Shown here in pieces: positions 16,117 through 23,397 of a stretch of DNA of 64,000 bases. The translations under genes and the position numbers were made by a program. Position 1 is the stretch's first letter. Every line of letters starts with the position of its first letter. Below the pieces are notes generated by a model. The model was not told the origin of the DNA. It saw only the letters and a list, made by a program, of their open reading frames with translations, and did no database searches. The stretch comes from CF-162 sp040882565 (GTDB lineage: Bacteria; Chloroflexota; Dehalococcoidia; SM23-28-2; RBG-16-64-32), in contig JBBEAZ010000030.1 of the NCBI GenBank assembly GCA_040882565.1, forward strand, positions 1 to 64,000, given 5' to 3'.

Positions 16117-16203
16117 CATCCCTACGCTGGCATTACCCAGATCAGGTCCGGCGGTCGGCGGCGGTTTCGTGCCACCCTCTCAGCCCGGCGCCCCGAGCTC
16201 CCG
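16117..16203 (-). promoter_or_regulatory. TPP riboswitch (THI element)
   Basis: Read on the minus strand, the aptamer core shows CTCGGGG, GGGCTGAGAGGGTGG, then ACCTGATCTGGGTAATG and CCAGCGTAGGGA. These are the conserved thiamine-pyrophosphate binding segments. It lies about 60 nt upstream of cytX. The 7-mer GCCAGCG in the aptamer can alternatively pair with CGCTGGC at 16081-16087, just before the AGGAGG of cytX. This suggests a switch that hides or exposes the ribosome-binding site; no terminator T-tract is seen. Confidence 0.92.
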
Positions 16204-16282
16204 CATGTGTCAAAGGTCAGACTAGCATCGCGCGCGATAAGCAGTCAAACGAAACTCTGACGTGACCCAGACCGAGCGCCCG

Positions 16283-16311
16283 TTGACGCCTTCTTAACCC
16301 AGACTTATGTT
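16283..16311 (+). promoter_or_regulatory. sigma-70-type promoter TTGACG-17-TATGTT
   Basis: TTGACG (16283-16288) and TATGTT (16306-16311) are separated by exactly 17 nt and precede a 39-codon gene. The predicted leader of about 20 nt contains GGGAGGGTGATGAG. Confidence 0.6.
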
Positions 16312-16338
16312 GGATTTACCCACAGGGAGGGTGATGAG

Positions 16339-16458
16339 ATGACGAAGGTGATGGCAGGGGCGTTCGCGATAGTCTTCGTGGCGTTCACGATCGGCAGCAC
16401 ATATCTCTCGGGCGATTTGACGTCCGACAGCCTGCAACGCTTCTTCGGCGTTAGCTAG
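16339..16458 (+). CDS. 39-residue single-pass membrane protein
   Basis: A small frame starts at ATG 16339 and stops at TAG 16458. Residues 5-24 (MAGAFAIVFVAFTIGSTYL) form one hydrophobic helix; a polar tail with DLTSDS follows. It has both a well-spaced promoter (16283-16311) and a purine-rich ribosome-binding site, which argues that it is expressed. It lies between the divergent TPP-riboswitch leader and the convergent cupin gene. Function unknown. Confidence 0.55.
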   Translation: MTKVMAGAFAIVFVAFTIGSTYLSGDLTSDSLQRFFGVS

Positions 16459-16464
16459 GCCAGG

Positions 16465-16851
16465 TCATCGCCGGCCGGCGGTGATCGTGAGCAGGAGGAT
16501 GCTCGCTTCCACCGCATCAACGTTGTGCGCGACGCCGGCATCCACGACAAGGAGGTCACCGGTGGCCAGCCGCTTCCTGGTCTTGCCCATCGTTACATCC
16601 GCCTTACCCAGGAGGCACTGGATGCTGAAGGGGCCGGCGACCGCATGCTCCTCCAGGTTTCCGCCCTTTTCCAGGGCCAACAGGACCACCCGCAGCGGCC
16701 CTTCCTTGACCAACGTTTTAGCGGTGCGCTTGCTGCGGTTGCCGCTGACGCGCTGAAGGAGTGGCAGCATTTCTGCCTGAAGGTCGAACTGGAGGGCATC
16801 GGCCTGGAGTTTGCTGGTATCGAGGATCGTTGGCCGTTTTCTCTCAGGCAT
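16465..16851 (-). CDS. small cupin-domain protein
   Basis: The 128-residue protein ends in a single cupin barrel: GGNLEEHAVAGPFSIQ, LLGKADVTMG, LATGDLLVVDAGVAHNVDA. Two His residues (in EEHA and AHN) could bind a metal, but the full HxH(x)nE triad is not complete. The start ATG at 16851 overlaps thiD by 8 nt, so the two genes are likely co-transcribed. A link to thiamine metabolism is possible only by context. Confidence 0.8.
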   Translation of the reverse strand: MPERKRPTILDTSKLQADALQFDLQAEMLPLLQRVSGNRSKRTAKTLVKEGPLRVVLLALEKGGNLEEHAVAGPFSIQCLLGKADVTMGKTRKRLATGDLLVVDAGVAHNVDAVEASILLLTITAGRR

Positions 16852-17644
16852 CTTGGCTTTCCTTCCAGAAGTGGTTGACCGGCCCGTGGCCGCTCCCCAA
16901 AGGATACGCCCGTTGGATCGCTTCCTGTAGGTATTCGCGGGCGTGAGCGACCGCATCGACAACGGGTTCGCCGCGGGCGAGGAATGAGGCGATGGCAGAC
17001 GCGAAGGTGCAACCGGTGCCATGCGTGCTCGTCGTCTGAATGCGGAGACCGCTGAACTCGTGGAACGACTCGCCGTCGAAGAGCAGGTCAATGACGGTAT
17101 CGCCTTCGCGGTGGCCGCCCTTCATCACGACGTTACGGGCTCCGAGGGCGTTCAGGTCGCGGGCGGCGCGGCGAACGTCATCATCCGAGGCCAGCGTGCG
17201 GCCCAGGAGGTCTTCCGCCTCAGGGAGGTTGGGCGTCAGGACGTGGGCGAGCGGTACGAGCTTCGCACGCATCGCCTGGACGGCATCCTGACGGAGGAGA
17301 CGGTCGCCGCTTTTTGCGACCATCACCGGGTCGACGACAAGGTTGCGGAAGGAATGCTCAAGCGCCTTGGCAGCGACGACCTCTATGATCGCCGCGTTGG
17401 CCAGCATGCCGGTCTTGACGGCGTCCGGCGCGATGTCCGCGTAGATGGTATCGATCTGGAGCGCGACGAAATCAGCGGGCGCTTCGTGGATGCCGGTGAC
17501 AGCCAGGGTGTTCTGCGCCGTGAGAGCGGTGATCACGGCCATGCCGTAGCAGCCGAGGGCGGACACTGTCTTGAGGTCTGCCTGGATACCAGCGCCGCCG
17601 CTAGGGTCAGAGCCGGCGATGGAGAGCACGGTGGGTGGCGTCAT
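16844..17644 (-). CDS. thiD: bifunctional hydroxymethylpyrimidine kinase / phosphomethylpyrimidine kinase
   Basis: ThiD phosphorylates HMP and HMP phosphate to HMP pyrophosphate. The ribokinase-fold motifs are clear: GSDPSGGAGIQADLKT at the N terminus, NLPEAEDLLG, KGGHREGD and the anion hole THGTGCTFASAIAS. Length is 266 residues from ATG 17644, which places the first strand correctly; a TTG seven codons upstream is possible. There is no fused ThiE or TenA domain. Together with cytX it supports salvage of the pyrimidine moiety. Confidence 0.93.
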   Translation of the reverse strand: MTPPTVLSIAGSDPSGGAGIQADLKTVSALGCYGMAVITALTAQNTLAVTGIHEAPADFVALQIDTIYADIAPDAVKTGMLANAAIIEVVAAKALEHSFRNLVVDPVMVAKSGDRLLRQDAVQAMRAKLVPLAHVLTPNLPEAEDLLGRTLASDDDVRRAARDLNALGARNVVMKGGHREGDTVIDLLFDGESFHEFSGLRIQTTSTHGTGCTFASAIASFLARGEPVVDAVAHAREYLQEAIQRAYPLGSGHGPVNHFWKESQDA

Positions 17645-17716
17645 AGGAGATAGGGTGGCAAGCAATGGGGCGAGGCGTCAAGGTATCGGGACTGAGTCGT
17701 GGCAGTGGAGGTCTCA

Positions 17717-17722
17717 TATAAT
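17717..17722 (+). promoter_or_regulatory. consensus -10 TATAAT setting a leaderless GTG start
   Basis: TATAAT is followed by 7 nt and then GTG at 17730. An ATG at 17721 overlaps the -10 itself and could not be transcribed from this promoter, so the GTG is the more likely start. Confidence 0.55.
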
Positions 17723-17729
17723 GGCGGTC

Positions 17730-18131
17730 GTGCCCATTGAACGGTTTGAGGTACCCACGGAGGCGCGAGAGCAATTGCGCGACATCACGGGCGAGGTGAA
17801 CGGCGCGCTGGCGCGGCTGGGGGTTTCGTCGGGGATCTGCCAGGTGTTCGTGCCGCATACGACGGCGGGTCTCGTGGTGAATGAGAACGCCGATCCGGCG
17901 GTCTGCCACGACGTGCTCACGTGGCTGGCCTCGGTGGTGCCGCAGGACGGCGGTTATCTGCACGAGGAGGGCAACTCGGCTGCGCACATCAAGGCGACGC
18001 TTGTCGGGCAGTCAGTCACGCTGCCGATCCAGACTGGGCGGCTGGCGGTCGGGACGTGGCAAGGAGTGTTTCTGGCGGAGTTCGACGGGCCGCGCCGGCG
18101 AACTGTGGTCGTCAACGTGGTGGGGTCGTGA
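17730..18131 (+). CDS. yjbQ: YjbQ/UPF0047 family protein (proposed secondary thiamine-phosphate synthase)
   Basis: The 133-residue protein has the family signatures VFVPHTTAGLVVNENADP, a second conserved His/Asn segment around EEGNSAAHIKATLVG, and GTWQGVFLAEFDGPR. YjbQ-type proteins are annotated as secondary thiamine-phosphate synthases because overexpression can replace ThiE in E. coli; their natural reaction is not settled. Position next to thiD supports a thiamine link. The stop overlaps the next gene's GTG (GTGA). Confidence 0.88.
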   Translation: MPIERFEVPTEAREQLRDITGEVNGALARLGVSSGICQVFVPHTTAGLVVNENADPAVCHDVLTWLASVVPQDGGYLHEEGNSAAHIKATLVGQSVTLPIQTGRLAVGTWQGVFLAEFDGPRRRTVVVNVVGS

Positions 18132-18901
18132 CGGAGGAAGCGCGAGCCGTCGGTGTCGAACACGCGGCGACGGTCATCGCCGCGTCGAAGTACGTCGTGG
18201 CGCTCGTTGGCGCCGGGATGTCAGCGGAGAGTGGCGTGCCGACGTTCCGCGGGCCGGAGGGGCTCTGGACCAAGCACGGCGAGCCAGACCTGCGAGACTA
18301 CGAGCGCTTTCGCGAAGACCCGAAGCGGTGGTGGGAGCGACGCCTCAATCCGGCGCCCGAGATGGCTGAGTTCGTTGCGTCGATTGCGTCGGCCGTCCCT
18401 AACAGCGGCCATTTCGCGTTGAAGGAAATGGAAGACCTTGGATTTCTCCAGGCAATAATCACGCAGAATATCGACAACCTTCATCAGGTCGCGGGGAGCG
18501 TTGCGATCATCGAGATCCACGGCAACCGCACGAAGCTGCGGTGCACGGTTTGCTCGATGCGCTGGCCCGCGGACGAGTTTCCAATCGACCAGTTGCCGCC
18601 GTCATGCACCGAGTGTGGCGGAATCGTGAAGGGTGACACCGTGATGTTTGGGGAACCGATCCCTCCCGAGGTGCTCGACGAGTGCGTGGAACAAACGTGG
18701 AAATGCGACTGCATGCTGCTGATTGGGACGAGCGCGGTCGTGTACCCCGCGGCGCAGTTTCCGCTGGACGTGCGGCGGCTGGGCGGGAAGTTGATCGAGA
18801 TCAACCCGGAGCGGACGCCTCTCTCGGATCTGTCGGAGGTCGTGATCCGGGCGCCCTCCGGCGAGGCGCTGCCGCTGATGATGGAGCGGCTACGTGGCTG
18901 A
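18128..18901 (+). CDS. cobB: Sir2-family NAD-dependent protein deacylase
   Basis: The 257-residue sirtuin carries GAGMSAESGVPTFRG, TQNIDNLH, the catalytic His in IEIHGN, a four-cysteine zinc site (CTVC and CTEC), and GTSAVVYPAA plus EINPE for NAD binding. It removes acyl groups from lysines while consuming NAD. I do not see the Tyr/Arg pair typical of class III desuccinylases in the expected place, but this is not decisive. The GTG overlaps the yjbQ stop, and the gene overlaps the next by 8 nt. Confidence 0.92.
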   Translation: MTEEARAVGVEHAATVIAASKYVVALVGAGMSAESGVPTFRGPEGLWTKHGEPDLRDYERFREDPKRWWERRLNPAPEMAEFVASIASAVPNSGHFALKEMEDLGFLQAIITQNIDNLHQVAGSVAIIEIHGNRTKLRCTVCSMRWPADEFPIDQLPPSCTECGGIVKGDTVMFGEPIPPEVLDECVEQTWKCDCMLLIGTSAVVYPAAQFPLDVRRLGGKLIEINPERTPLSDLSEVVIRAPSGEALPLMMERLRG

Positions 18902-20132
18902 GGCGACGCAGCCGCTATCCGGCATCCGTGTGCTGGATCTGACAATCTGGCAGCAGGGGCCGATGACGACGGCGATGCTGGCGGACTGGGGGGCGGACGT
19001 AGTCAAGATCGAGGGGCCGGACTCGCCGGACCCGGGGCGCTCACTGATTCGCTACGAGGCGAGTCCCGGTGGCCCGAACGCGTATTTCGAGACGCACAAC
19101 CGCAACAAGCGCGGGATTGTGCTGGACCTGAAGACCGAGAAGGGCCGCGACGTGTTCTACCGGCTGGTCAAGGACGCCGACATCGTGATCCAGAACTTCC
19201 GACCCGGCGTTGGCGACAAGCTTGGAATCGACTACGGGACGCTGCGGTCGCTGAACCCGCGGTTGATCTACTGCCAGGCGTCGGGATTCGGTCTCGAAGG
19301 CCCGGACGCCCAGAGGCCCGCCCTCGACCCGCTGGCGCAGGCGCGGGGGGGTGTGATGAGCGTGACGGGCGAGCCGGAGACGCCACCGACGCGAACGTTT
19401 GCAGGGTTCGCTGACCAGGTGAGCGCATTTCTGCTGTCGTACGGGATCATGGTTGCGCTGTTCCACCGGGAGCGCACGGGGCAAGGGCAGATGGTAAACG
19501 GGTCGCTTCTGCAATCGGTGATCGCGTCGCAGGCGTTCAACATCACGAGCTACCTGATGTCGAACACGTACGCCGGGTCGCCGATCCCGCGTATCTCACG
19601 GAAGCTGACGAGCCCGCTCTGGAACCACTACAAGGCGAAGGATGGGCGCTGGCTGATGCTGGGGATGACCCAGATCGGGCGCTACTGGCCGGTGCTGCGG
19701 AAGGCGATTGCGGACGCGACGGACGAGACGCTGGAGCCCGAGCAGATGAGCGTGGACTGGATCCGAATGCATGCAGGTGATCTGCTGGCGCTGATCTCGC
19801 GCCTCGATGAGTTGTTCGCCGCGCAGCCGGCGGCCTACTGGCTGGAGCATCTGCGCGGATACGATTTGCTGGTGGAGTGCGTTCAGGAGTACGGCGAACT
19901 GAAGGCGGACCCGCAAGTGGTGGCGAACGGGATGCTGGCAACGTTGAACCACGCGCAGCACGGGCCGTTGCCGATCGTGGCGCCAGCGGTGAACCTGAGC
20001 GAGACGCCCGGGACGATCCGGCACGCGGCGCCGGAGTTCGGGCAGCACACGGAAGAAGTGCTCTTGGAGGCGGGGTTCACATGGGACGAGATTGCGGGTC
20101 TGCGGGCTGACGGAGTGATCGGTCACCGGTAA
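18894..20132 (+). CDS. CaiB/BaiF family (class III) CoA-transferase
   Basis: The 412-residue enzyme has the usual opening LSGIRVLDLT, MLADWGADVVKIE, the NRNKRGIVLDLK segment, and the region around PALDPLAQARGG that holds the catalytic Asp forming the acyl anhydride. Class III enzymes move CoA between carboxylic acids such as formate/oxalate or carnitine/crotonobetaine; the acids here are unknown. It starts at GTG inside the end of the sirtuin gene and is probably the last gene of the yjbQ-cobB unit. Confidence 0.92.
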   Translation: MAEATQPLSGIRVLDLTIWQQGPMTTAMLADWGADVVKIEGPDSPDPGRSLIRYEASPGGPNAYFETHNRNKRGIVLDLKTEKGRDVFYRLVKDADIVIQNFRPGVGDKLGIDYGTLRSLNPRLIYCQASGFGLEGPDAQRPALDPLAQARGGVMSVTGEPETPPTRTFAGFADQVSAFLLSYGIMVALFHRERTGQGQMVNGSLLQSVIASQAFNITSYLMSNTYAGSPIPRISRKLTSPLWNHYKAKDGRWLMLGMTQIGRYWPVLRKAIADATDETLEPEQMSVDWIRMHAGDLLALISRLDELFAAQPAAYWLEHLRGYDLLVECVQEYGELKADPQVVANGMLATLNHAQHGPLPIVAPAVNLSETPGTIRHAAPEFGQHTEEVLLEAGFTWDEIAGLRADGVIGHR

Positions 20133-20148
20133 CGCTCCGGCAGACGGA

Positions 20149-20565
20149 TCAGGACGCGCGGACGGCGGTCTTTGCCTTCTCGTCCATGCCGGCGAGCATC
20201 GCAACGATGCTTGTGAGCGAGAAGATGAAGACGCCCAGCGGGATGTGGAGGGCGGCGATGTCAGGCTCGTCGCGGCCGCTGTAGCCGAGCCCGGTCTGGG
20301 CGATGATAAGGACGAGGATTAGCGCGGACCAGATGACCATCTTGTAGCGCCAGGAGTCGCGTGTGAGCCAGGCGAGAGCGAGTTGCGCGATGGCGGCGAG
20401 GACGAGGAAGTTGCCGACCATCTCGTGGACGTCCTTGAGGTCGGGCTCGCTGTAGAGGAATTGTCCGGCGAGGATGGCCTGCAGGAAGACAAGGACGGCG
20501 ATGAGGCCGGCGACGGCCTGGAAGGCGCGGATCAGCCCCGGGCTACCGGCCAAGGTCGGCGGCAC
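20149..20565 (-). CDS. four-helix membrane protein (DUF6220-like)
   Basis: A 138-residue protein with four hydrophobic helices (about 12-36, 47-67, 75-92, 105-125). Conserved His residues lie near helix ends: DVHEMVGNF and ALHIPLGVF. Such paired His residues could bind haem, as in small cytochrome-like membrane proteins. The helix pattern is like DUF6220 proteins. The GTG start lies 23 nt inside the end of the sigma factor gene, so it is co-transcribed and may be that sigma factor's partner or target. Confidence 0.6.
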   Translation of the reverse strand: MPPTLAGSPGLIRAFQAVAGLIAVLVFLQAILAGQFLYSEPDLKDVHEMVGNFLVLAAIAQLALAWLTRDSWRYKMVIWSALILVLIIAQTGLGYSGRDEPDIAALHIPLGVFIFSLTSIVAMLAGMDEKAKTAVRAS

Positions 20566-21109
20566 GCTCGGCGGTCATCACTTTGCGCAGCTTGCGCAGG
20601 GTGCGGAAGATGATAACGCGCACGTTGGGCTCCGTGATGCCCATGATGTCGGCGATCTGGGCGTTCGAGAGTTCGGCGTCAAACTTGAGCGAGATGATGT
20701 CCTGTTCGCGTTGCGGGAAGCACCGCACGGCGCGAGCAACGCCGGCCAACTCCTCGCGCTGGAGGATTTCGCTTTCGACAGAGGCGGTGCTCGGCGAGAG
20801 GTCGCGGATGACGTCGGGATCGACGATCGATTCCCGGCTGTGCTTGCGGGCGTGACTGATGATAGCGTTGCGGGCGATGGTGAAGAGCCAGGTGGTGAAG
20901 GCATCGGCGTCTCGCAGGGAGCCGAGCTTCACGTAGGCGCGTTCGAAGACTTCTGAGACGAGGTCCTCGGTCAGGTGGACGTTGCTGACGCGCGCGTAGA
21001 TGTACGCGAAGACGCGTGGGTAGTAGGCCTCGTAGGTAGCGGCGAAGTCGTCCTGGCAGCGGACAGGCTTGGGCGCGTCGGTCTGGCGCCGGGAGGGCGA
21101 TTCAAGCAC
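20543..21109 (-). CDS. ECF-type RNA polymerase sigma factor
   Basis: The 188-residue protein has region 2 (about 25-90, with YPRVFAYIYARV, DLVSEVFERAY and FTTWLFTIARN) and region 4 (about 125-180, with LSNAQIADIMGITEPNVRVI as helix-turn-helix). No region 3 or zinc-binding anti-sigma partner is present; the overlapping membrane protein downstream may regulate it instead. GTG start without a clear ribosome-binding site. An AT-rich control region of about 250 nt separates it from the divergent winged-helix gene. Confidence 0.88.
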   Translation of the reverse strand: MLESPSRRQTDAPKPVRCQDDFAATYEAYYPRVFAYIYARVSNVHLTEDLVSEVFERAYVKLGSLRDADAFTTWLFTIARNAIISHARKHSRESIVDPDVIRDLSPSTASVESEILQREELAGVARAVRCFPQREQDIISLKFDAELSNAQIADIMGITEPNVRVIIFRTLRKLRKVMTAERAADLGR

Positions 21110-21360
21110 GGATGGTGCGTCCGCTATGACAAATCGCTACTGGACAGACCAAAACCTCAGGCGCATAATGACACCTGAATTCTATATCGGTATAGATCAA
21201 AGTAGTTTTGTGCTTCATACATTGAGGCCGATGCGATGCGGAAGTACGAATTTCTTACGAAATAGACAGAATTCACTTTAAGGATGGGCGAAAAAGGGTG
21301 TCAACCCTGTTAGTGACAATAACCCGGTGAATTCTCGGGAGATTGAGGGGTACGGATCCA
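21110..21360. promoter_or_regulatory. AT-rich divergent control region with inverted repeats
   Basis: This stretch is markedly richer in A and T than its surroundings. It contains the perfect inverted repeat TCTATATCGGTATAGA (21181-21196), TTTCTTACGAAA, and an imperfect TGTCA/TGACA pair (21299-21318) about 45 nt before the winged-helix start. No convincing coding frame is present. It probably holds the promoters of the sigma factor (minus) and the winged-helix protein (plus). Confidence 0.45.
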
Positions 21361-21669
21361 GTGACCAAGAAGTGGAACTTCCTGAGCAACTACGGGCTGG
21401 TGCTTACCCACCTCTTCCAGAATTCCGAGGCCACACTACGCGAAATCGCCCGCGGCACCGACCTCACAGAGCGCGCTGTGTACCAGATCGTCCGCGAGCT
21501 TGAGGAGAACGGCTTCATCAAGAAGAAGCGCGTTGGGCGCCGTAACACCTACACCGTGAACGAGCAGGCGCTCTTCAGCTTCCCGGTGTACGGCAGTCTC
21601 AATATCGCGCAGATGGTCGCGGCCCTGCGCCGCATCATGGACGACCGGCACGTGCCGGCCCCAGCGTAG
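21361..21669 (+). CDS. winged-helix transcriptional regulator
   Basis: About 102 residues, nearly all one winged helix-turn-helix: ATLREIARGTDLTERAVYQI as helix-turn-helix, followed by VRELEENGFIKKKRVGRRNT forming the wing. It resembles MarR/HTH_20-type DNA-binding proteins that lack a ligand domain. The GTG at 21361 is taken as the start with GAGGGG about 10 nt upstream; a TTG at 21343 is possible. The candidate operator just upstream suggests autoregulation and control of the divergent sigma factor. Confidence 0.75.
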   Translation: MTKKWNFLSNYGLVLTHLFQNSEATLREIARGTDLTERAVYQIVRELEENGFIKKKRVGRRNTYTVNEQALFSFPVYGSLNIAQMVAALRRIMDDRHVPAPA

Positions 21670-21673
21670 CCCC

Positions 21674-22804
21674 TTACTCGATGATTACGCGGAGCACGCG
21701 TCCGTCGTGTGACCACGTGCTGGCCTCGCGCCGGCCGACGTCATCCGGCAACGGGAAGAAGCGGCGGCGGCCGTTGAGCTGGACGATGATCCCGTCGTCG
21801 GCTTGTTCCAGCGTCAGTTCCTCGCGGCTCGCAAACGGGACGACGACCTGAAGCACGAAATTGCTGCCTTCCCGCGAGAACTCATGCGGCTCGCCGCTGG
21901 TAAGGAAACCGGCTGGATCGGCGTCACCGTAGACCTCTCGAGCAACGTCCAATAGCTGCTCCTCGCCGGTTGGTGGCTCGGCGCGAAGGGCTGATGTGAG
22001 AATCTCTGCGCCTGTTGAAGCCCTGATCTGCTCGAGGACACCGGCTTCACGCTTGTGAGTAGGCGCGAAGAAGGGATCTGTGACCGCGTCCGGGAGCAGG
22101 CGGGTGACAATCACGGCGTCCTTCAGGTAGCCGAATAGGCTGAACACGCCCGATGCCTCCTGTAGCAGCGCTGGAGCGCTGTCGTCCGGCCCCATGACCA
22201 GGCGGACGGAGGCGGTTTCATGGTCGGTGAGCAGGTTGCGCAGGTTGGCCAGTCGCGTCAGGATCTCGCGGCCGGTATCGAAGACCTCCTCGCCGGCGTT
22301 GGCGTAGTCGGCGGCGAAGGCGCGGACGAACGGCTCGAAGACGCTCTGCGGCCGGGGCGCAAAGAGGCGCTCAAGCCAGCGCGCGGCGGACTCGAGTGCG
22401 GCGGGCAAGTCGAGGAACATCTCGAGCGGGGTGCCGTCGAGGACGACGACGTCGTATCGGTCGGAGGCGACAAGCGCCTGGAGGTCCAGCAGGCGGCCGA
22501 TGTGGTTGATGCCCGGGAGCGAGGAGAAGTCGTCGGCCAGCTCCGGGTCCATGTTGCGGAAGTCGAGGAGGTCGGCGAGCCACTCGCGGAACTCGTCATC
22601 TTCCGCAGCGCCCTGCGAGACGTCCAGATTCTCACCGACGGCCTCGACGGCTGCCGAGACGTGCTTGTCCAGGGCTGGGCCGAGACCGGAGCCAAGGCTG
22701 AAGGCTAGCGTTCGACGGCCGGCACGCGCAGTCGCGACTGCCGTGGCCGCTGCGAGGGTGCTGACGCCGCTGCCGCCGCGCCCGGAGAAGAGGATGATAC
22801 GCAT
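21674..22804 (-). CDS. ArsA/Get3-like protein with degenerate Walker A
   Basis: The 376-residue protein aligns with ArsA-type ATPases from residue 1 and ends in the small beta-rich ArsA HSP20-like domain (from about FVLQVVVPFASREELTLEQ). The P-loop reads SGRGGSGVST instead of GKGGVGKTT: both the signature Lys and the P-loop Lys are missing. The DPAH segment is replaced by SLGSGLGP, and the switch II DTAPTG by DGTPLE. ATP hydrolysis is therefore doubtful. It may be a non-catalytic partner of an active paralogue elsewhere. Confidence 0.75.
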   Translation of the reverse strand: MRIILFSGRGGSGVSTLAAATAVATARAGRRTLAFSLGSGLGPALDKHVSAAVEAVGENLDVSQGAAEDDEFREWLADLLDFRNMDPELADDFSSLPGINHIGRLLDLQALVASDRYDVVVLDGTPLEMFLDLPAALESAARWLERLFAPRPQSVFEPFVRAFAADYANAGEEVFDTGREILTRLANLRNLLTDHETASVRLVMGPDDSAPALLQEASGVFSLFGYLKDAVIVTRLLPDAVTDPFFAPTHKREAGVLEQIRASTGAEILTSALRAEPPTGEEQLLDVAREVYGDADPAGFLTSGEPHEFSREGSNFVLQVVVPFASREELTLEQADDGIIVQLNGRRRFFPLPDDVGRREASTWSHDGRVLRVIIE

Positions 22805-22879
22805 GGGAAGCGGAACGATGATAGCACGCAGCGTGCGGCGATTGACTCCGCCGAGGCGCGCGCCTAAGATGCTGACGCG

Positions 22880-23350
22880 ATGCCCGTAGACAGCGAAACG
22901 GTACTGGTCGGCGCCGAAGCGCCAGACTTCACGCTCGAGGCGATCGACGGGACGAAGGTCTCGCTCTCATCGTATCGGGGGCGGCCGGTTGTCCTTGTTT
23001 TCCTGCGCGGCTTCCGGTGACCATTCTGCCGTAAGCATCTCTCGCAGTTGCGAGACAGGTACTCGGAGTTCCAAGAGCGGAACGCGGAAGTGATAGCGAT
23101 CGCGCCGGACACGCTGGAGGAAGCGCGCGCTTTTTTCGAACGCGAGCAGATCCCGTTTCCGTGCCTGCCCGACCAGAAGCGCGACGTGTACCGCATGTAC
23201 GACGTGAAGAGCGCGATGATCTCGCTGGGCCAGCGGCCGGGGCTGTTCATCGTCGACAAGGACGGGATCGTGCGCTACGCCCACCTCGGGTTCCAGCAGT
23301 GGGAGATCCCGACGGTGGATGAGACGCTGAAGCAGCTCGACGCGCTGTAG
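22880..23350 (+). CDS. selenocysteine-containing peroxiredoxin-like protein (UGA at codon 47)
   Basis: The frame runs 156 codons from ATG 22880 to TAG 23350 with one in-frame TGA at 23018-23020. Upstream is a normal peroxiredoxin N terminus (GAEAPDFTLEAIDG, RPVVLVFLRGFR). Downstream is PFCRKHLSQL and a complete thioredoxin-fold C-terminal half (GLFIVDKDGIVRYAHLG). The TGA falls exactly at the peroxidatic Cys position, giving a U-x-x-C redox motif (U47, C50). A perfect hairpin follows at 23040-23055. This is the pattern of a bacterial selenoprotein that reduces peroxides. Standard callers would split or truncate it. selA, selB, selC and selD are not in the window. Confidence 0.85.
23040..23055 (+). 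promoter_or_regulatory. bacterial SECIS-like hairpin
   Basis: TCTCGCA pairs perfectly with TGCGAGA around GT; opening the last pair gives a 6-bp stem and an AGTT loop with a G as second loop base. That G (23047) is 26 nt past the UGA, inside the usual 16-37 nt window for bSECIS elements read by SelB. The hairpin lies wholly inside the coding frame, as expected in bacteria. Confidence 0.7.
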
Positions 23351-23397
23351 TCCCCGCCAGCGGCACGGCTCCGAGGGACGCCTATGGCCCCCGGCTA

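Noticed and set aside
17721..17723. ATG as start of yjbQ
   Set aside because: It overlaps the consensus TATAAT; the GTG three codons later matches the expected transcription start.
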